From positions 4,256,683 through 4,320,682 of the forward strand of contig NZ_LR732912.1 in the NCBI RefSeq assembly GCF_902506065.1: 64,000 nucleotides of DNA. Direction: 5' to 3'. Below are positions 17,042 to 23,847 of this stretch, one piece after another. The notes beneath the pieces are model-generated. The model made no database searches, had not been told where the DNA came from, and saw nothing but the letters and a program-made list of their open reading frames with translations. Numbering within the stretch: the stretch's first letter is position 1; each line of letters starts with the position of its first letter. The position numbers and the translations under genes were made by a program. This stretch comes from Arthrobacter sp. 9V. Its GTDB lineage: Bacteria > Actinomycetota > Actinomycetes > Actinomycetales > Micrococcaceae.

Positions 17042-17104
17042 CCTAGTAGACTGTGCTCCAGCTCCCAGTACGCTGCGCTCCACCTCCTAGTAGACTGTGC
17101 TCCA
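17042..17104. repeat. 22-bp repeat array x3 between esterase and AraC genes
   Basis: Three units with an exact 22-base period start at 17042, 17064 and 17086. The 19-base cores of the first and third are identical (CCTAGTAGACTGTGCTCCA) and the middle one differs at five positions. The period is about two helical turns, so a regulator would meet all copies on one face. The third copy carries a TAGACT -10-like box (17091-17096) seven bases before the AraC ATG, and the first copy carries its mirror for the esterase. This looks like an operator array with built-in promoters. Confidence 0.75.
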
Positions 17105-17553
17105 TGACTCCGCAGGAACTGGCCAACCTGGCCCATCTGCGGCGGGCCCGCGACTTCATTGATCGCGAATATGCGCGTCCCTTGGACGTGCCCACCATGG
17201 CCGCCGGCGCCCTGATGTCCCCCGCGCATTTTTCCCGCCAGTTCAAGGCCGCCTACGGCGAATCGCCTTACAACTACCTCATGACCAGGCGGATCGAACG
17301 GGCCATGGCCCTGCTCCGGGCGGGAACCTCGGTCACCGATGCCTGCATGGAAGTCGGTTGTACCTCGCTGGGCTCGTTCAGCACGCGCTTCACCGAAATC
17401 GTGGGAATCAATCCCAGCGAATACCGCGCCCGGGAGCACCACGCGGTGAAAGCCATGCCGAGCTGCATCGCCAAGCAGCACACACGTCCCGAAAGGACCG
17501 GCATCAAAAACTTGAGCAGGATTGAAGAAGCGCCCGCGTCACAGCTGCAATAG
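17104..17553 (+). CDS. AraC family regulator, short form
   Basis: A 149-residue protein that is essentially only the AraC DNA-binding domain: two HTHs, LDVPTMAAGALMSPAHFSRQFKAAYGESPYNYLMTRRIERAMALL and TSVTDACMEVGCTSLGSFSTRFTEIVGINPSEYRA, followed by a 40-residue polar tail. There is no sensor domain. The ATG at 17104 is preceded by TAGACT at -13 to -8 and no ribosome site, so the mRNA is probably leaderless. It is followed after 10 bp by a VOC gene, a common AraC-VOC pairing, and is divergent from the esterase. Confidence 0.87.
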   Translation: MTPQELANLAHLRRARDFIDREYARPLDVPTMAAGALMSPAHFSRQFKAAYGESPYNYLMTRRIERAMALLRAGTSVTDACMEVGCTSLGSFSTRFTEIVGINPSEYRAREHHAVKAMPSCIAKQHTRPERTGIKNLSRIEEAPASQLQ

Positions 17554-17563
17554 CGTGTGATTC

Positions 17564-17965
17564 ATGAACATTTCCTTGAAGTACGCACACGTAACAGTCA
17601 ACGATGTTGATGAGTCGCTCGCCTTCTACCGGGACGCCTTGGGCTTTGACGTCCGGAACGACGTCGGCTCGGACGGCCAGCGCTGGGTGACAATCGGCAG
17701 CGATGCCCAGCCCGATCTTGAACTGGTCCTTTCCCCTCCGCACGCCGGCCGCTCACAGGCCGACGGCGACGCCATCCAGGAGCTCCTCACCAAGGGCGTC
17801 ATGCCCATGCTGGTGTTCACCACGGATGATCTTGATGCCACTTTCGAAAAGCTCCGGGCATCCGGCGCCGAAGTACTCCAGGAACCCATTGACCAGCCGT
17901 GGGGACCCCGGGACTGCGCCTTCCGCGACCCCTCCGGCAACATGATCCGCATCAACCAAGGCTGA
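17564..17965 (+). CDS. VOC family (glyoxalase/bleomycin-resistance fold) protein
   Basis: A 133-residue single VOC unit pair. The first half has KYAHVTVNDVDESLAFYRDALGFDV and the second LVFTTDDLDATFEKLRASGAEVLQEPIDQPWGPRDCAFRDPSGNMIRINQ, ending in the typical metal-site strand. Such proteins bind or modify small molecules (dioxygenase, glyoxalase or resistance functions); none can be assigned. It is co-transcribed with the AraC-type regulator. Confidence 0.85.
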   Translation: MNISLKYAHVTVNDVDESLAFYRDALGFDVRNDVGSDGQRWVTIGSDAQPDLELVLSPPHAGRSQADGDAIQELLTKGVMPMLVFTTDDLDATFEKLRASGAEVLQEPIDQPWGPRDCAFRDPSGNMIRINQG

Positions 17966-18044
17966 GGCCGGCGCCTCCGTTCGCGTCACCATGGCGTGAG
18001 GTCACCGTGGGCATCCGCGGTGACCTTCGCCGTCGTCGTGCTTC

Positions 18045-19184
18045 TCAGCGGCTCAACAGGCCGGCGTCGGATCGCTCGCCGTACTGGTGGGTTGAGGCAA
18101 TGGCGGCGGAGACGACGTCGGACAATCGCCGCCGCTGGCCGTAGGCTTGCCGCTGCAGCCGCTCGCCGGTCCCGCGTCGGAGAATGTTGGCCACCCCGCT
18201 CCGCGCCAACGCCAAATCCCCGGATGCCGTCAGGGCGCCGCGGATGTGCCTGAGCAGGGCACCGGCGACGTCGGCGGCGGGATACGGCGCCTGCTCCAGA
18301 GGCTGCAGCAGTTGGTTGTTGACGCCGAAGCGGCTGGCTTTCCAGTTGGCCATGCGGATCACCGGGGTCAACATGCTCGACGGCGGTTCCCCCTTGCGCC
18401 ATTCGCCCGCCGCTGTTTCCACCAGGGCCCGCGCGAGGACGGCAATGGTCAGGGCGTCTTCGGCGAAAAGACAAACGTCAGCGATCCGAAGTTCCACGGT
18501 GGGGTGCCCCTTGGACAAGCGTGCGTCGAAGTAGATCATGCCTTCATCCAGTGGCACCCCGGTGGACAGCAGCTCAGACAACACAGCCCTATAACCCGCA
18601 GCTGAACCGAAAACATCCATGGGGCCAGCCGTGGGCCACCTGTTCCAAATCTGGGTCCGGTAGCTGGTAAAGCCCGTGTCAGCACCCATCCAGAACGGGG
18701 AGTTCGCGCTCAACGCCAGGAGGACCGGCAACCAGTGGCGCATCCGGTCGAGCACTGCCACGCCCTCATCCGGGGATTCGATGGACACGTGAACGTGGAA
18801 GCCACACGTGAGTTGTTCACGGGAAATCAGACCGAATTCCTCGCCCATGGTGGCGTAGCGCTGGTTGCCTGTGGTGGGGGTGGCATGAAAAACAGGGGGC
18901 GTGGCCAATGCGGCAACACGCGCACCTACAGCCCGGGCCGCAGAGTCCGCCAGTTCCCGTCCGGCACGGATTTCAGCCCGCAGCTCCTTCGCGGTACGGC
19001 AGGGACGCGAGTTGACCTCAATCTGCTCCTGCTTGAACTCCGATTTCAGCGACGGCCCACCCTCGGCACCGAATTCCGCTTCGGAAGGGACCGCCGCATC
19101 CAACAGTCCGGACGCCAGCGCCAAGGGCAATCCATCCCCGGGATCCGCGATCAGCAATTCCTCTTCGACGCCAAACGTACGCAT
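18045..19184 (-). CDS. Glutamate-cysteine ligase type 2 family (YbdK-like) protein
   Basis: A 379-residue carboxylate-amine ligase. It begins RTFGVEEELLIADP, the GCS2 family N-terminus in which the glutamates bind metal, continues with LKSEFKQEQIEVNSRPC, CGFHVHVSIESPDEGV (central His pair) and HPTVELRIADVCLFAEDAL, and has YFDARLSKGHPT before that. Family members ligate glutamate to cysteine or another amine using ATP; YbdK itself shows weak activity, so the true substrate is unknown. The start at ATG 19184 has GGAGG seven bases before it. GTG 19190 is the other option. Confidence 0.88.
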   Translation of the reverse strand: MRTFGVEEELLIADPGDGLPLALASGLLDAAVPSEAEFGAEGGPSLKSEFKQEQIEVNSRPCRTAKELRAEIRAGRELADSAARAVGARVAALATPPVFHATPTTGNQRYATMGEEFGLISREQLTCGFHVHVSIESPDEGVAVLDRMRHWLPVLLALSANSPFWMGADTGFTSYRTQIWNRWPTAGPMDVFGSAAGYRAVLSELLSTGVPLDEGMIYFDARLSKGHPTVELRIADVCLFAEDALTIAVLARALVETAAGEWRKGEPPSSMLTPVIRMANWKASRFGVNNQLLQPLEQAPYPAADVAGALLRHIRGALTASGDLALARSGVANILRRGTGERLQRQAYGQRRRLSDVVSAAIASTHQYGERSDAGLLSR

Positions 19185-19201
19185 AGCCACCCTCCCCGGC
19201 T

Positions 19202-19241
19202 TCAGTTGTTCAGAGACGGCCTCAGTTGTTCAGAGCCGATG
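19202..19241. repeat. 20-bp tandem repeat x2
   Basis: TCAGTTGTTCAGAG occurs at 19202-19215 and 19222-19235 with a 20-base period, in the gap between the YbdK-like gene start and the end of the zinc-knuckle gene. Confidence 0.7.
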
Positions 19242-19242
19242 G

Positions 19243-19701
19243 TTATCCAACGTGGCGCGGAACCTCCATTTGAAAACCGCAGCGGCAATGGAGCACCTGG
19301 GTCTGCAAATACACCTCAAGGAGGCTCGGACTCTCCGGATCGTCAGTGGTCCGGGGCGCCTCAATGACGCGTTCCGTAGGGCGTCCCAAGGTCATGGGAT
19401 CACCGCAGTGGGTGCAACTGAACCAGAGCCCGGCTGCGGATGTGGAAAGAAACTCACTCTGGATTTCGGGTACCAAGGCATCCAAGCGGACTGCGTGGGC
19501 GTAAAACGTATCGCATTCGCTACAGGTGTAGCTGACTTCAACGATCTCCGACTGATTCGGTGTTGCTTCCACAACCGTCTCTACGAAAACGTAGGAATCA
19601 GTGTTGCAAACGGTGCACCAAGGGCGTGCTCCGGCATCGACAGTTGCAGGCGCCCGTCTGCTTGCAGGCTTTGGGGCGGGAATCGGGGATCCAAGCGTCA
19701 T
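19243..19701 (-). CDS. Zinc-knuckle protein A (paired with the one at 20893)
   Basis: A 152-residue protein with four cysteine pairs that suggest two zinc sites: WCTVCNTD, YTCSECDTFY, SCTHCGDPMTLG, and HCRCGFQMEVP at the C-terminus. The same order (WCSRCNTD, YECHACRYSY, HCGEPM, CHCGFRMEIP) recurs in the plus-strand gene at 20893, so they are paralogs. No HTH or catalytic motif is visible; zinc-ribbon proteins of this kind may bind nucleic acid or protein. ATG 19701 is chosen because GGAG lies seven bases before it, while for ATG 19707 the gap is only one base. Confidence 0.75.
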   Translation of the reverse strand: MTLGSPIPAPKPASRRAPATVDAGARPWCTVCNTDSYVFVETVVEATPNQSEIVEVSYTCSECDTFYAHAVRLDALVPEIQSEFLSTSAAGLWFSCTHCGDPMTLGRPTERVIEAPRTTDDPESPSLLEVYLQTQVLHCRCGFQMEVPRHVG

Positions 19702-19940
19702 TGCCATTCTCCTTTTGCTCCTTCAAGGAACCTGCATGGAGGCACGCTGTGAGCCGGCCGAAAAGGGCCACGGCTAAAAGTGCAGTTCTTGGACCATCTT
19801 GGATGGCACAAACTCATGAGGTTCCAAGGGCTATCTGCTTAACCCATGTATGAATGTAGTTCACCAGTGGCGGCCGTCACAAGTGATGAGACCGCTGATG
19901 GATCGGTTGGGGGCGTGCGATCAACCCTTTTCAGCGCACT

Positions 19941-20714
19941 TCAGGCCTCGAAATGGGCTACCGGAGCTTGCTTTGCCACACTCTTGACGAGGGACTCGGC
20001 CACGTCCCGCAGCTTCTGGTTTCGGGTGCTGGACGCCTTCTTCAGGATCTGGAACGCTTCCTCCTGGGTGCAGCGGTTCTGGCCCATGATGATTCCGCTG
20101 GCCAGGTCGATTACCGTTCGCGTCTGCATTGCATCCTGGAGGTCTTCAGCATGCTGCTGCTTCACACCAATCCGGACGGCCAGCCGCAGCGACCGCTCGG
20201 CTTGGCTGGCGTAGAGCTCGCAATTACGAATGGTGGCGTCGTCAAAGGCGTGGGCTTGCGGGGCGAAAAAGTTGAGGGCTGCCGTGGCTCCTTCATCCAA
20301 TTCCAAGGGCACGCAGAGTGCCGAGAGGTGACCCCGCTCTGCAATGACCGTGCAGTACTCGGACCACCGGTCTTCGGTTGACGTATCAGGGACATGCTGG
20401 GTGCCATGACTCCGCATGGCCTCCAGGCACGGACCATCCCCGTAGGCCTGCTGGACCTCATCGATCAGCCTGGCTTCGTGGGTGCTGCCAGCCACTGTGG
20501 CAGTGCGGCGGCGACGGCTAAGGGTGATGCCGCAGAGCACGTCCAAGCCAACGGCTTGCGACACAGCGGAAGCCGAAAAGACGGCAAGCTCATGGAGGAA
20601 TCCGCCCACGTCTTCGCTGTCTATCACCAGATCCTGCAGTTGCTCAGGCACCGAAACATCGTCAGGCGCAGAGACAGCATCAGGCGCCGCAAAATCAACG
20701 TTCATTTCGTCCAT
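19941..20714 (-). CDS. GAF-ANTAR transcription antitermination regulator
   Basis: A 257-residue protein. A GAF sensor is at about residues 30-175 (ASAVSQAVGLDVLCGITLSRRRRTATVAGSTHEARLIDEVQQAYGDGPCLEAM, LSALCVPLELDEGATAALNFFAP). A C-terminal ANTAR domain is at about 185-240 (RTVIDLASGIIMGQNRCTQEEAFQILKKASSTRNQKLRDVAESLV). ANTAR proteins bind paired RNA hairpins and prevent termination, or bind RNA in response to a signal sensed by GAF. This GAF-ANTAR form is common in actinobacteria, where few targets are known. It lies between the two zinc-knuckle genes, which may be targets or partners. ATG 20705 is an alternative start with better ribosome-site spacing. Confidence 0.9.
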   Translation of the reverse strand: MDEMNVDFAAPDAVSAPDDVSVPEQLQDLVIDSEDVGGFLHELAVFSASAVSQAVGLDVLCGITLSRRRRTATVAGSTHEARLIDEVQQAYGDGPCLEAMRSHGTQHVPDTSTEDRWSEYCTVIAERGHLSALCVPLELDEGATAALNFFAPQAHAFDDATIRNCELYASQAERSLRLAVRIGVKQQHAEDLQDAMQTRTVIDLASGIIMGQNRCTQEEAFQILKKASSTRNQKLRDVAESLVKSVAKQAPVAHFEA

Positions 20715-20892
20715 GCCTCATTTTACGATCGTCCGGAGCTAACTCGTCACCCTTTTGGCAGCCGAAACAGAATCCTTGCATCTGAGGTGCACCTATGTGC
20801 ACAATCAACCTATAGTCCACATCACAGGACCCAGGCTTTCCAGCTCATGCAGACGGGCATCCCGCATTTTTTTGATGCAGAGGTACAGACCC

Positions 20893-21324
20893 ATGCCGGC
20901 CCAGCCAGCGTCCAGAGTCCCGGACGAAGCACATCAACCACCCGACGAACCGTTGTGGTGCTCGCGATGCAATACGGACCAGCACCTTTTGGTGAACTCC
21001 ATTCAGTCGCACTATCCGCCCGCCCCCAACATGGTGGAAGTGGCGTATGAATGCCATGCCTGCAGGTACTCCTATGAACACGTTGCCTCTGTTCGGCGCG
21101 TGGCAGCGGTACTCAACCGCCCCGGTGTCCCTCAAGGAGTGCTGCAGTTCGGCGGACAGTATCTGCACTGCGGGGAACCCATGAAGACCAAAAGCTGCGA
21201 GTTGCGCAGAATCCAGGCACCCCTGGTGCTGACACCGGGCGCGCAGCTACGTATGTACGAGGTACTTATCAACACGCGCATTCTCGGGTGTCATTGCGGT
21301 TTCCGCATGGAAATCCCGGATTGA
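20893..21324 (+). CDS. Zinc-knuckle protein B (paralog of the one at 19243)
   Basis: A 143-residue protein with WCSRCNTDQHLL, VAYECHACRYSYEH, QYLHCGEPMKTK and ILGCHCGFRMEIPD: the same four-site plan as the minus-strand paralog, including the shared CGF-MEIP ending. In between, both have a VRR/VRL segment followed by VP and a hydrophobic stretch. The fold is likely a double zinc ribbon of unknown function. The start is not certain: ATG 20893 has AGAGG about ten bases upstream; ATG 20875 and ATG 20755 are in frame. Confidence 0.72.
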   Translation: MPAQPASRVPDEAHQPPDEPLWCSRCNTDQHLLVNSIQSHYPPAPNMVEVAYECHACRYSYEHVASVRRVAAVLNRPGVPQGVLQFGGQYLHCGEPMKTKSCELRRIQAPLVLTPGAQLRMYEVLINTRILGCHCGFRMEIPD

Positions 21325-21335
21325 GGCGGGGAACC

Positions 21336-21584
21336 ATGGGCAACTACACCAACAGTTTTGAAGCTACCGGGAGGGATCACATGCACGCAGAATCACCACG
21401 AAAAGAGTCAGCCACTACAGGCGGAAAGCCCGGGACGGCCAACAAGCGCAGCCTTCCTGACCCCCCGGATCCGGACAATCTGCCCATCGACTATCCCGGC
21501 TCGGGGTGGGACTCCAGCAGGTACCCATCCACTGTTCCGGGAAGCCTCCGGCCGCAACACTCCGCTCACCGGCGGAGCGCCTGA
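21336..21584 (+). CDS. Small hypothetical protein, proline-rich
   Basis: An 82-residue polar protein with no membrane segment (SLPDPPDPDNLPIDYPGSGWDSSRYPS). GAGGCGGGG lies a few bases before ATG 21336, and the gene follows the zinc-knuckle gene by 11 bp and ends 2 bp before the next start, so the three are likely one transcript. I do not recognise the family. ATG 21381 (MHAES) is an alternative. Confidence 0.5.
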   Translation: MGNYTNSFEATGRDHMHAESPRKESATTGGKPGTANKRSLPDPPDPDNLPIDYPGSGWDSSRYPSTVPGSLRPQHSAHRRSA

Positions 21585-21586
21585 CC

Positions 21587-21778
21587 GTGAGCGAATTTCC
21601 GCCGGATCCTTCACACCCGGATCCCACCCGCGAACCGGGTCCCACGCCTGAGCCGGTTCCACTGCCGGAGCCGGGACCGCCGCCCGTTCCAGAGCCCACG
21701 CCGACGCCGGGACCCGGGCCTGGACCTGGACCCGGGCCTGGGCCTGGAACTGGAGAGCCGCCAGGGCTTTTGATCTAG
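21587..21778 (+). CDS. Very short Pro/Gly/Glu repeat protein
   Basis: A 63-residue frame from GTG 21587, two bases after the previous stop. It is almost wholly proline-rich: EPGPTPEPVPLPEPGPPPVPEPTPTP followed by a run of GP dipeptides and GTGEPPGLLI. It has no signal peptide, so a wall-spanning role is not obvious. Because high-GC repeats can keep frames open by chance this is a tentative gene; its tight coupling to the gene before it is the main support. Confidence 0.4.
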   Translation: MSEFPPDPSHPDPTREPGPTPEPVPLPEPGPPPVPEPTPTPGPGPGPGPGPGPGTGEPPGLLI

Positions 21779-21829
21779 GTCCATTCCATAGACCGGGTCC
21801 CGCAATCCCCCAGTCGGGATCCGAACGAA

Positions 21830-21868
21830 GGGCATGCCGCGCTACAGGGAGCGCGGCATGCCCTTTTT
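21830..21868 (+). terminator. Rho-independent terminator
   Basis: A perfect 14-bp stem (GGGCATGCCGCGCT at 21830-21843 with AGCGCGGCATGCCC at 21850-21863) closes a six-base loop and is followed by TTTTT. It ends the zinc-knuckle transcript and insulates the fructose operon. Confidence 0.9.
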
Positions 21869-21925
21869 GGTGCGCTTCGTGCACCTTCTCCGTTTGGATG
21901 TGCACCTCCCCGGTAGTTGAATCTG

Positions 21926-21973
21926 TGTTTATGTTGGTTTCTATTGACTTACCAACACAAACAAAGATAGAGT
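21926..21973 (+). promoter_or_regulatory. fruRKA promoter with FruR-type inverted repeat
   Basis: TGTTTATGTTGGT (21926-21938) and ACCAACACAAACA (21951-21963) form an inverted repeat with 12 of 13 paired bases around a 12-base spacer. A -35 TTGACT (21944-21949) lies inside it and a -10 TAGAGT (21968-21973) lies 18 bp downstream. Binding of the DeoR-type regulator encoded next would cover the promoter, giving repression until fructose 1-phosphate is present (the usual effector of FruR; inference here). Confidence 0.75.
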
Positions 21974-21982
21974 CAGGCAATT

Positions 21983-22016
21983 CCACATCGTTGTGACAGT
22001 AGTCACTGGGATGTGG
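21983..22016 (+). promoter_or_regulatory. Crp/GlxR-like site within a 5'-UTR hairpin of fruRKA
   Basis: TGTGA-N6-TCACT (21992-22007) matches the Crp/GlxR consensus TGTGA-N6-TCACA except for the last base. The same stretch is the loop-proximal part of a larger dyad, CCACATC (21983-21989) with GATGTGG (22010-22016), that starts close to the predicted transcript start. It may be a roadblock site for a cAMP-receptor-type regulator, an mRNA hairpin, or both. Confidence 0.5.
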
Positions 22017-22051
22017 CTGCACCGCTAAGCAGCTTGACCAATGGAGGGTAA

Positions 22052-22858
22052 GTGTTCGCCGAAGAGCGCCAGCAACTGATCTCCGCACTCGTCGCAGAGC
22101 GCGGACGGGTGAGCGTCACAGACCTCGCCGACCGTTTCAGCATCACCACTGAAACAATCCGCCGCGACCTCGCGGCTCTTGAGGTCTCCGGCAATCTCCG
22201 GCGCGTACACGGCGGCGCCGTCCCCTCGGACCGCCTGAGCACCCGTGAAGAGTCCATCCTGGAGCGCGCCGTCCAGCGCCAGGTGGAGAAACTGCGCATC
22301 GCCAATGCGGCCCTCGCGCTGATTCCGCAGCTCACCACTGGGAGCATCCTGCTGGACGCCGGGTCCACCACGGAAACCCTCGCTGATCTGCTGGCCCAGC
22401 AGTCACAAGCCCACCAGGTGCAATCAGCCAATGGCAGCGACGAACTGGTGGTCATCACACATGCAATCCCCATCGCCGGCAAGCTCTCCTCTACGCCAGG
22501 CATAGCACTCCAAATCCTTGGTGGCCGTGTCCGCGGACTGACCCAGGCCGCCGTCGGGCAGTCCACCGTGCAAGCGGCATACAAACTTCGCCCGGACATC
22601 GCCTTCGTGGGGGCCAACGGCATCCACGCAACGTTCGGACTCAGCACCCCCGATCCTGAGGAGGCTGCGGTCAAAGCCGCCTTTGTCACTTCAGCCCGCC
22701 GCGTGGTCGCCCTGGCTGACTCTTCCAAGCTGGACTCTGAAACCCTGGTCCAGTTCGCCAACCTGAAGGATGTTGACACCTTGATTACAGACGGTGAACC
22801 GTCCGCGGAACTCGCAGCAGCCCTGGCAGAAGCCGGCGTTGACGTGGTGATCGCATGA
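22052..22858 (+). CDS. fruR: DeoR family regulator of the fructose operon
   Basis: A 268-residue DeoR-type repressor. The N-terminal HTH reads RQQLISALVAERGRVSVTDLADRFSITTETIRRDLAALEVSGNLRRVHGGAV, the family signature. The sugar-phosphate-binding DeoRC domain includes LLDAGSTTETLADLL, VVITHAIPIAG and FVGANGIHATFGLSTPDPEEAAVKAAF. The GTG start at 22052 has GGAGGGTAA just upstream. It is first in fruR-fruK-fruA, overlapping fruK by four bases, and should control its own operon through the inverted repeat at the promoter. Confidence 0.92.
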   Translation: MFAEERQQLISALVAERGRVSVTDLADRFSITTETIRRDLAALEVSGNLRRVHGGAVPSDRLSTREESILERAVQRQVEKLRIANAALALIPQLTTGSILLDAGSTTETLADLLAQQSQAHQVQSANGSDELVVITHAIPIAGKLSSTPGIALQILGGRVRGLTQAAVGQSTVQAAYKLRPDIAFVGANGIHATFGLSTPDPEEAAVKAAFVTSARRVVALADSSKLDSETLVQFANLKDVDTLITDGEPSAELAAALAEAGVDVVIA

Positions 22859-23847
22859 TCGTCACCTTGACCGCCAACCCCAGCCTGGACCGCACCGTTG
22901 AACTTTCCTCTGCGCTGGCTCGCGGCGAAGTTCAGCGCGCGGTGGCAGTACATCAGGAATCCGGCGGAAAGGGCGTCAACGTTTCCCGGGCGCTCGTGGC
23001 CTCCGGACTGGACACCCTGGCAGTTCTTCCGGGCGCCGATTCGGACCCGGTTCTTTTGGGACTGCACGACGGCAGTGTACCGTTCGCGGCGCTGCCCATA
23101 GGTCAGGCGTTGCGCAGCAATGTCACCCTCACCGAACCCGATGGCGTCACCACAAAAATCAACGAACCCGGCCCGGAGTTGAACGGTGAACAGCAGGAAG
23201 CGCTGATCGGGCTGCTGCTGGAGCGCTCCCGCGGCGCCAGCTGGGTGGTTCTCGCCGGCTCGCTCCCGCCAGGGGTACCCGCAGATTTTTACGCCACCAT
23301 CGCCCGTCGGCTCCGGTCGAACGCGGATGGAACGGCCTCCCCAAGCATCGCCATCGACTCCTCCGGGGCGCCGCTCGCGGCCGCTTTGGTGGGCGATGCC
23401 GAAGGGAAGCCGGACCTCCTCAAGCCGAACGCGGAAGAGCTCGCAGAGCTTGCTGCCGCAGCCGGTTTTACCAACGTCTCCACTGCTGACGAACTGGAAG
23501 CGGACCCGGCCAAAGCCGCGGAAGCCGCAGCCGCCGTCGTCGCCAGCGGTGTAGGTGCCGTTCTAGCAACACTCGGGTCCAAAGGAGCTGTCCTGGTGAC
23601 GGCGGACGGGGCGTGGCTTGCCACGCATCCGCCCATTAAAGCCGTCAGCACGGTGGGCGCCGGGGACTCTTCATTGGCCGGCTACTTGCTGGCCGCAACC
23701 CAAGGCGGCTCTGCTCAGGACTGCCTTCGTCAAGCCGTGGCACATGGTGCCGCTGCTGCTTCGCTGCCGGGCTCCACTGTCCCGGCAGTTCACCAGACAA
23801 CCCCAGATGCCGTAACCATCACGGCCCTCCAGAAGGACTCACAGTGA
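22855..23847 (+). CDS. fruK: 1-phosphofructokinase
   Basis: A 330-residue PfkB-family kinase. It shows MIVTLTANPSLDRTVEL, the GGKGVNVSRAL substrate motif, KINEPGPELNGEQQ, WVVLAGSLPPGVP, and the catalytic GAGDS anion-hole motif near the C-terminus with its Asp base. It phosphorylates fructose 1-phosphate, the product of the PTS, to fructose 1,6-bisphosphate. Overlaps of four bases with both neighbours (ATGA at 22855, GTGA at 23844) give tight translational coupling. Confidence 0.95.
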   Translation: MIVTLTANPSLDRTVELSSALARGEVQRAVAVHQESGGKGVNVSRALVASGLDTLAVLPGADSDPVLLGLHDGSVPFAALPIGQALRSNVTLTEPDGVTTKINEPGPELNGEQQEALIGLLLERSRGASWVVLAGSLPPGVPADFYATIARRLRSNADGTASPSIAIDSSGAPLAAALVGDAEGKPDLLKPNAEELAELAAAAGFTNVSTADELEADPAKAAEAAAAVVASGVGAVLATLGSKGAVLVTADGAWLATHPPIKAVSTVGAGDSSLAGYLLAATQGGSAQDCLRQAVAHGAAAASLPGSTVPAVHQTTPDAVTITALQKDSQ

